A DNA stretch of 64,000 nucleotides from an uncultured Spirochaetota bacterium (GTDB lineage Bacteria > Spirochaetota > Spirochaetia > Treponematales > Treponemataceae), in the NCBI GenBank assembly GCA_944389415.1, contig CALXMF010000001.1:310001-374000 (forward strand), given 5' to 3'. The notes under the pieces are model-generated. The model had not been told where the DNA came from, made no database searches, and worked only from the letters and a program-made list of their open reading frames with translations. A program made the position numbers and the translations under genes. Each line of letters starts with the position of its first letter. Position 1 is the stretch's first letter. This document shows positions 61,624 to 64,000 of this stretch, piece after piece.

Positions 61624-63357
61624 ATGAAGATATTAAACGGTATTCCAGTCTCAAAAGGCACAGCGACAGGCAAAGCGTTCATTATAGAACATATTTTACG
61701 GCCAGAAATACCTGCTGCACCTCTAATAGAAAAAGAGAGGCAAGCAGGATGGGCAAGATTAACAGCCGCGCTTTTAAAAGTCCGCAGTGACATAAAGGCG
61801 CTGCTTGAAACACCAGACCCCGAACAGCAGGCCATTTTTGAATCATATCTGCTCATGCTTTCTGATACCGATTTCATTTCGCAGGTGGAACAGGAATACC
61901 AAAAACAAAATCATCAGATTGAATTTGTTCTTAACGAAAAAGTAGAAGATTTTGCATCAAAACTACGCGCAGCCGGAGATGCCTACCTTTCTGCGCGCGC
62001 CGATGATATCACCGATGTGTTTGGCAGAGTACTTAATGAGCTGCTGGGTGTCCGCCGGTTTGATTATTCTCAGATACCGGAACATACTGTTATTGTAGCA
62101 AAATCACTAAGCCCGTCAGAAGTCGGCGAACTTGCTGCAAGACACTGCAGCGCAATCATACTTGAAGAAGGCGGAGTTAACAGCCATTTAGCGATTCTCA
62201 CACGAAATTACAGTATTCCAGCCCTGTTCGCGGTTCCGCACGCTGTCTCAGAAATACATACTGGGGATATGCTTATTGTAGATACCCAGGAAGAAAAAAT
62301 CATCATATCGCCTGACAGTGAAGTAATAGATCAATATCTTCATCATATCGCACAAGAAGAAATGCGCCGAAACCGTTTGGCATCAAATAGACAATATCCT
62401 GCTCTTCTGCGAGACGGAACACCCATCACAGTGCTTGCAAATATAGGCAGCGTAGAAGAAGCCCGCATCGCGCTTGATGAAGGCGCAGACGGTATCGGTT
62501 TATTCAGAACAGAATTCCTTTTCATGCAGGCAGCAAATCAAAATAAGAAAAAGGGAAAAGCGGCCGTATCAATCTCTGAAGAAAACCAATTTCAGGCATA
62601 TAAAGAAGTGCTGCAAATAATGAAGGGCAAACCGGTAACAATCAGAACGCTTGACGCAGGCGGAGATAAAATTATCAATGCGGCAGATATCCCTATCGCA
62701 AATGAAAAAAATCCGCTGCTGGGACAACGCGCAATACGGTTAACCCTTGCTGATCCGCCGTTATTCAGAACGCAGCTTCGGGCATTATACCGCGCGAGTA
62801 TGTACGGGGAATTAAAAATCATGCTGCCGCTTGTCACACACGTTGCTCAGGTAAAAGAGACATTCCGTATCATAAAAGAAGTACAGTCAGATTTAATGCG
62901 GGAACAGATTCCATTCCGCACAAATGTACCAGTCGGGATTATGGTAGAAACAGCAGCGGCAGCAGTAATTGCGGATATATTTACGCAATTCTGTGATTTT
63001 TTCTCAATCGGAACAAATGATTTGACACAGTATACCCTTGGAATCGACCGCGAAAATCGCGTTGTCGCTGATCTATTCAGTGAGTTTCATGCGGGAGTGC
63101 TGCGCCTGATCGCTTATACCGTGCAAAGCGCCAGAACAGCAGGTATTCCTGTATCAGTATGCGGAGAAATGGCGGGGCAGGAAGAGGGTATGAAAGTTCT
63201 TGTCGGGCTTGGAGTCAGAACGCTCAGTATGACACCGAGTCTTATCTGTGAAGCGAAAGAAATCCTTTCACACTATACCCTTGATGAACTGGAACAAATC
63301 AGCGCAAAAGCATTTCCCAAACTTCCGTTGAGTCAGCTCGGCAGCTTTGAAACATAA
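61624..63357 (+). CDS. ptsI: PTS enzyme I (phosphoenolpyruvate-protein phosphotransferase)
   Basis: This 577-residue cytoplasmic enzyme passes phosphate from PEP to HPr. The N-terminal domain begins LNGIPVSKGTATGKAF. The active His is H188 in EEGGVNSHLAILTRN. The TIM-barrel half contains IGLFRTEFLFMQ, IRTLDAGGDKI, PVGIMVETAAAA, FSIGTNDLTQYTLG and VSVCGEMAGQEEG, all expected. Length is normal. It follows a leaderless-type promoter. Spirochaetes often keep PTS proteins for regulation without sugar permeases. The next gene, der, starts 28 bp downstream. Confidence 0.97.
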   Translation: MKILNGIPVSKGTATGKAFIIEHILRPEIPAAPLIEKERQAGWARLTAALLKVRSDIKALLETPDPEQQAIFESYLLMLSDTDFISQVEQEYQKQNHQIEFVLNEKVEDFASKLRAAGDAYLSARADDITDVFGRVLNELLGVRRFDYSQIPEHTVIVAKSLSPSEVGELAARHCSAIILEEGGVNSHLAILTRNYSIPALFAVPHAVSEIHTGDMLIVDTQEEKIIISPDSEVIDQYLHHIAQEEMRRNRLASNRQYPALLRDGTPITVLANIGSVEEARIALDEGADGIGLFRTEFLFMQAANQNKKKGKAAVSISEENQFQAYKEVLQIMKGKPVTIRTLDAGGDKIINAADIPIANEKNPLLGQRAIRLTLADPPLFRTQLRALYRASMYGELKIMLPLVTHVAQVKETFRIIKEVQSDLMREQIPFRTNVPVGIMVETAAAAVIADIFTQFCDFFSIGTNDLTQYTLGIDRENRVVADLFSEFHAGVLRLIAYTVQSARTAGIPVSVCGEMAGQEEGMKVLVGLGVRTLSMTPSLICEAKEILSHYTLDELEQISAKAFPKLPLSQLGSFET

Positions 63358-63385
63358 TAAGTTAATATATTAAGGAAGAAAACAG

Positions 63386-64000
63386 TTGGATAAAATAGAT
63401 GATGTTGCTGAACAGCAAACAGAACAAAGTGAAAACACAGTTTCCAATCTCTATGATATAAATCAGAAATACAGCGGAATTCCGCTGATTGTAATCGCAG
63501 GCCGCCCCAATACAGGCAAATCAACACTGTTTAATCGTTTTCTGCACAGAAGGAGAGCGATAACAGATCCAACTCCGGGTGTAACACGCGATCCCATCTG
63601 TGAGCAAGCGTTTATTAATGGATTGCCAGTCCAGCTTATGGATACCGGCGGATTTAAGCTGGACCGAGAGACAGGAACAATGGAAGCGGTTATGGATGAA
63701 CTCGTTGTCCAAAAAACGCTTGAATCATTAAAACAGGCTGACCGTATCCTGCTGATGCTTGAAGCAGGCAACATAACCGGCGAAGATGAAGAACTTATTG
63801 CGCTGCTGCGCCCATACTGGAATAAAGTCATCGCGGCAGTAAATAAAACAGAGGGCGGAAGGCTCGCAGAAACCGCATGGGAATTTACCAGATTTGGCTT
63901 TCAGGATTTATTGTGCATCTCAGCAGAACATGGGGATCATATTGATGACCTGGCCAGGAAACTTACAAACGGCTTGGATTTTTCACAGGTACAAGTACTG
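63386..64000 (+). CDS. der: GTPase Der, N-terminal part
   Basis: The first 205 codons of a double-GTPase ribosome-assembly factor; the gene runs past the right edge. Translation appears to start at TTG 63386 with AAGGAAG seven bases upstream. A 35-residue acidic extension (MDKIDDVAEQQTEQSEN) precedes the usual N-terminus. The first G domain has G1 GRPNTGKST (39-47), G2 region DPTPGVTRDP, G3 DTGG (86-89) and G4 NKTE (153-156) in place of the usual NKxD. The strand before G4 reads LMLEAGNITGEDEE instead of a VDGREG-type loop. It functions in 50S subunit maturation. Confidence 0.92.
   Translation, partial: MDKIDDVAEQQTEQSENTVSNLYDINQKYSGIPLIVIAGRPNTGKSTLFNRFLHRRRAITDPTPGVTRDPICEQAFINGLPVQLMDTGGFKLDRETGTMEAVMDELVVQKTLESLKQADRILLMLEAGNITGEDEELIALLRPYWNKVIAAVNKTEGGRLAETAWEFTRFGFQDLLCISAEHGDHIDDLARKLTNGLDFSQVQVL

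Overview
The window looks like chromosomal DNA of a spirochaete of the Treponema group. This is inferred from gene content and style: many signal-peptide and lipoprotein surface genes, paired Wzi-like outer-membrane barrels, LPP20-type lipoproteins, a TPR protein with an Mrr-like tail, and a HydS-type sensory [FeFe] hydrogenase. The hydrogenase genes suggest an anaerobe. No rRNA, tRNA, CRISPR array, insertion sequence or prophage was recognised.

Layout. 1-1120: a two-component system (kinase cut by the window edge) with a tandem TGACACA site facing a DUF2202 ferritin-like gene. 1876-7044: a tight six-gene operon (TPR, Wzi-like barrel, glycosyltransferase, CD1871A-type CXXC peptide, membrane polyferredoxin, TlpA thioredoxin). 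7051-11504: a five-gene minus-strand operon (lipoprotein, GNAT, uracil-DNA-glycosylase-like, aldehyde dehydrogenase, HD protein). 11704-13826: a secreted protein of unknown function and a serine hydrolase. 14018-19435: a five-gene cell-surface operon (two lipoproteins, a small exported protein, a beta-barrel, a FecR protein), followed by a frameshifted glycosyltransferase. 20494-26144: acyl-CoA ligase and class Ia ribonucleotide reductase. 26369-31963: diguanylate cyclase, shikimate kinase, FabF and an acyl-CoA synthetase. 32200-39959: a second Wzi-like barrel and a complete oligopeptide ABC transporter. 40035-41443: a lipoprotein with a recent internal duplication and an outer-membrane protein. 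41845-46757: a membrane protein, RsmE, a HExxH protein, an unknown protein, RsmG, and a TPR/degenerate-Mrr protein. 46922-50931: an SDF-family symporter and FtsK. 51125-56292: five exported proteins (FGE-like, LysM, two LPP20-like, YfaP/DUF2135-like) divergent from an XRE regulator with a perfect palindrome at its start. 56403-61459: a five-gene hydrogen-sensing/hydrogenase operon. 61624-64000: PTS enzyme I and the start of Der.

The most unusual points are these. (1) Promoters with a good -10 box 6-7 nt before the ATG, and no ribosome binding site, recur ahead of at least six genes, which predicts leaderless mRNAs. (2) The HydS/SpoIIE phosphatase/group-B hydrogenase operon contains two small [2Fe-2S] proteins. 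(3) The FGE-LysM-LPP20-YfaP envelope cluster has its own regulator. (4) The Wzi/glycosyltransferase/CXXC-peptide/polyferredoxin/TlpA operon joins surface and redox genes. (5) A membrane-anchored TPR protein carries what appears to be a dead Mrr nuclease domain. All functional statements come from reading motifs by eye; no database search was run.
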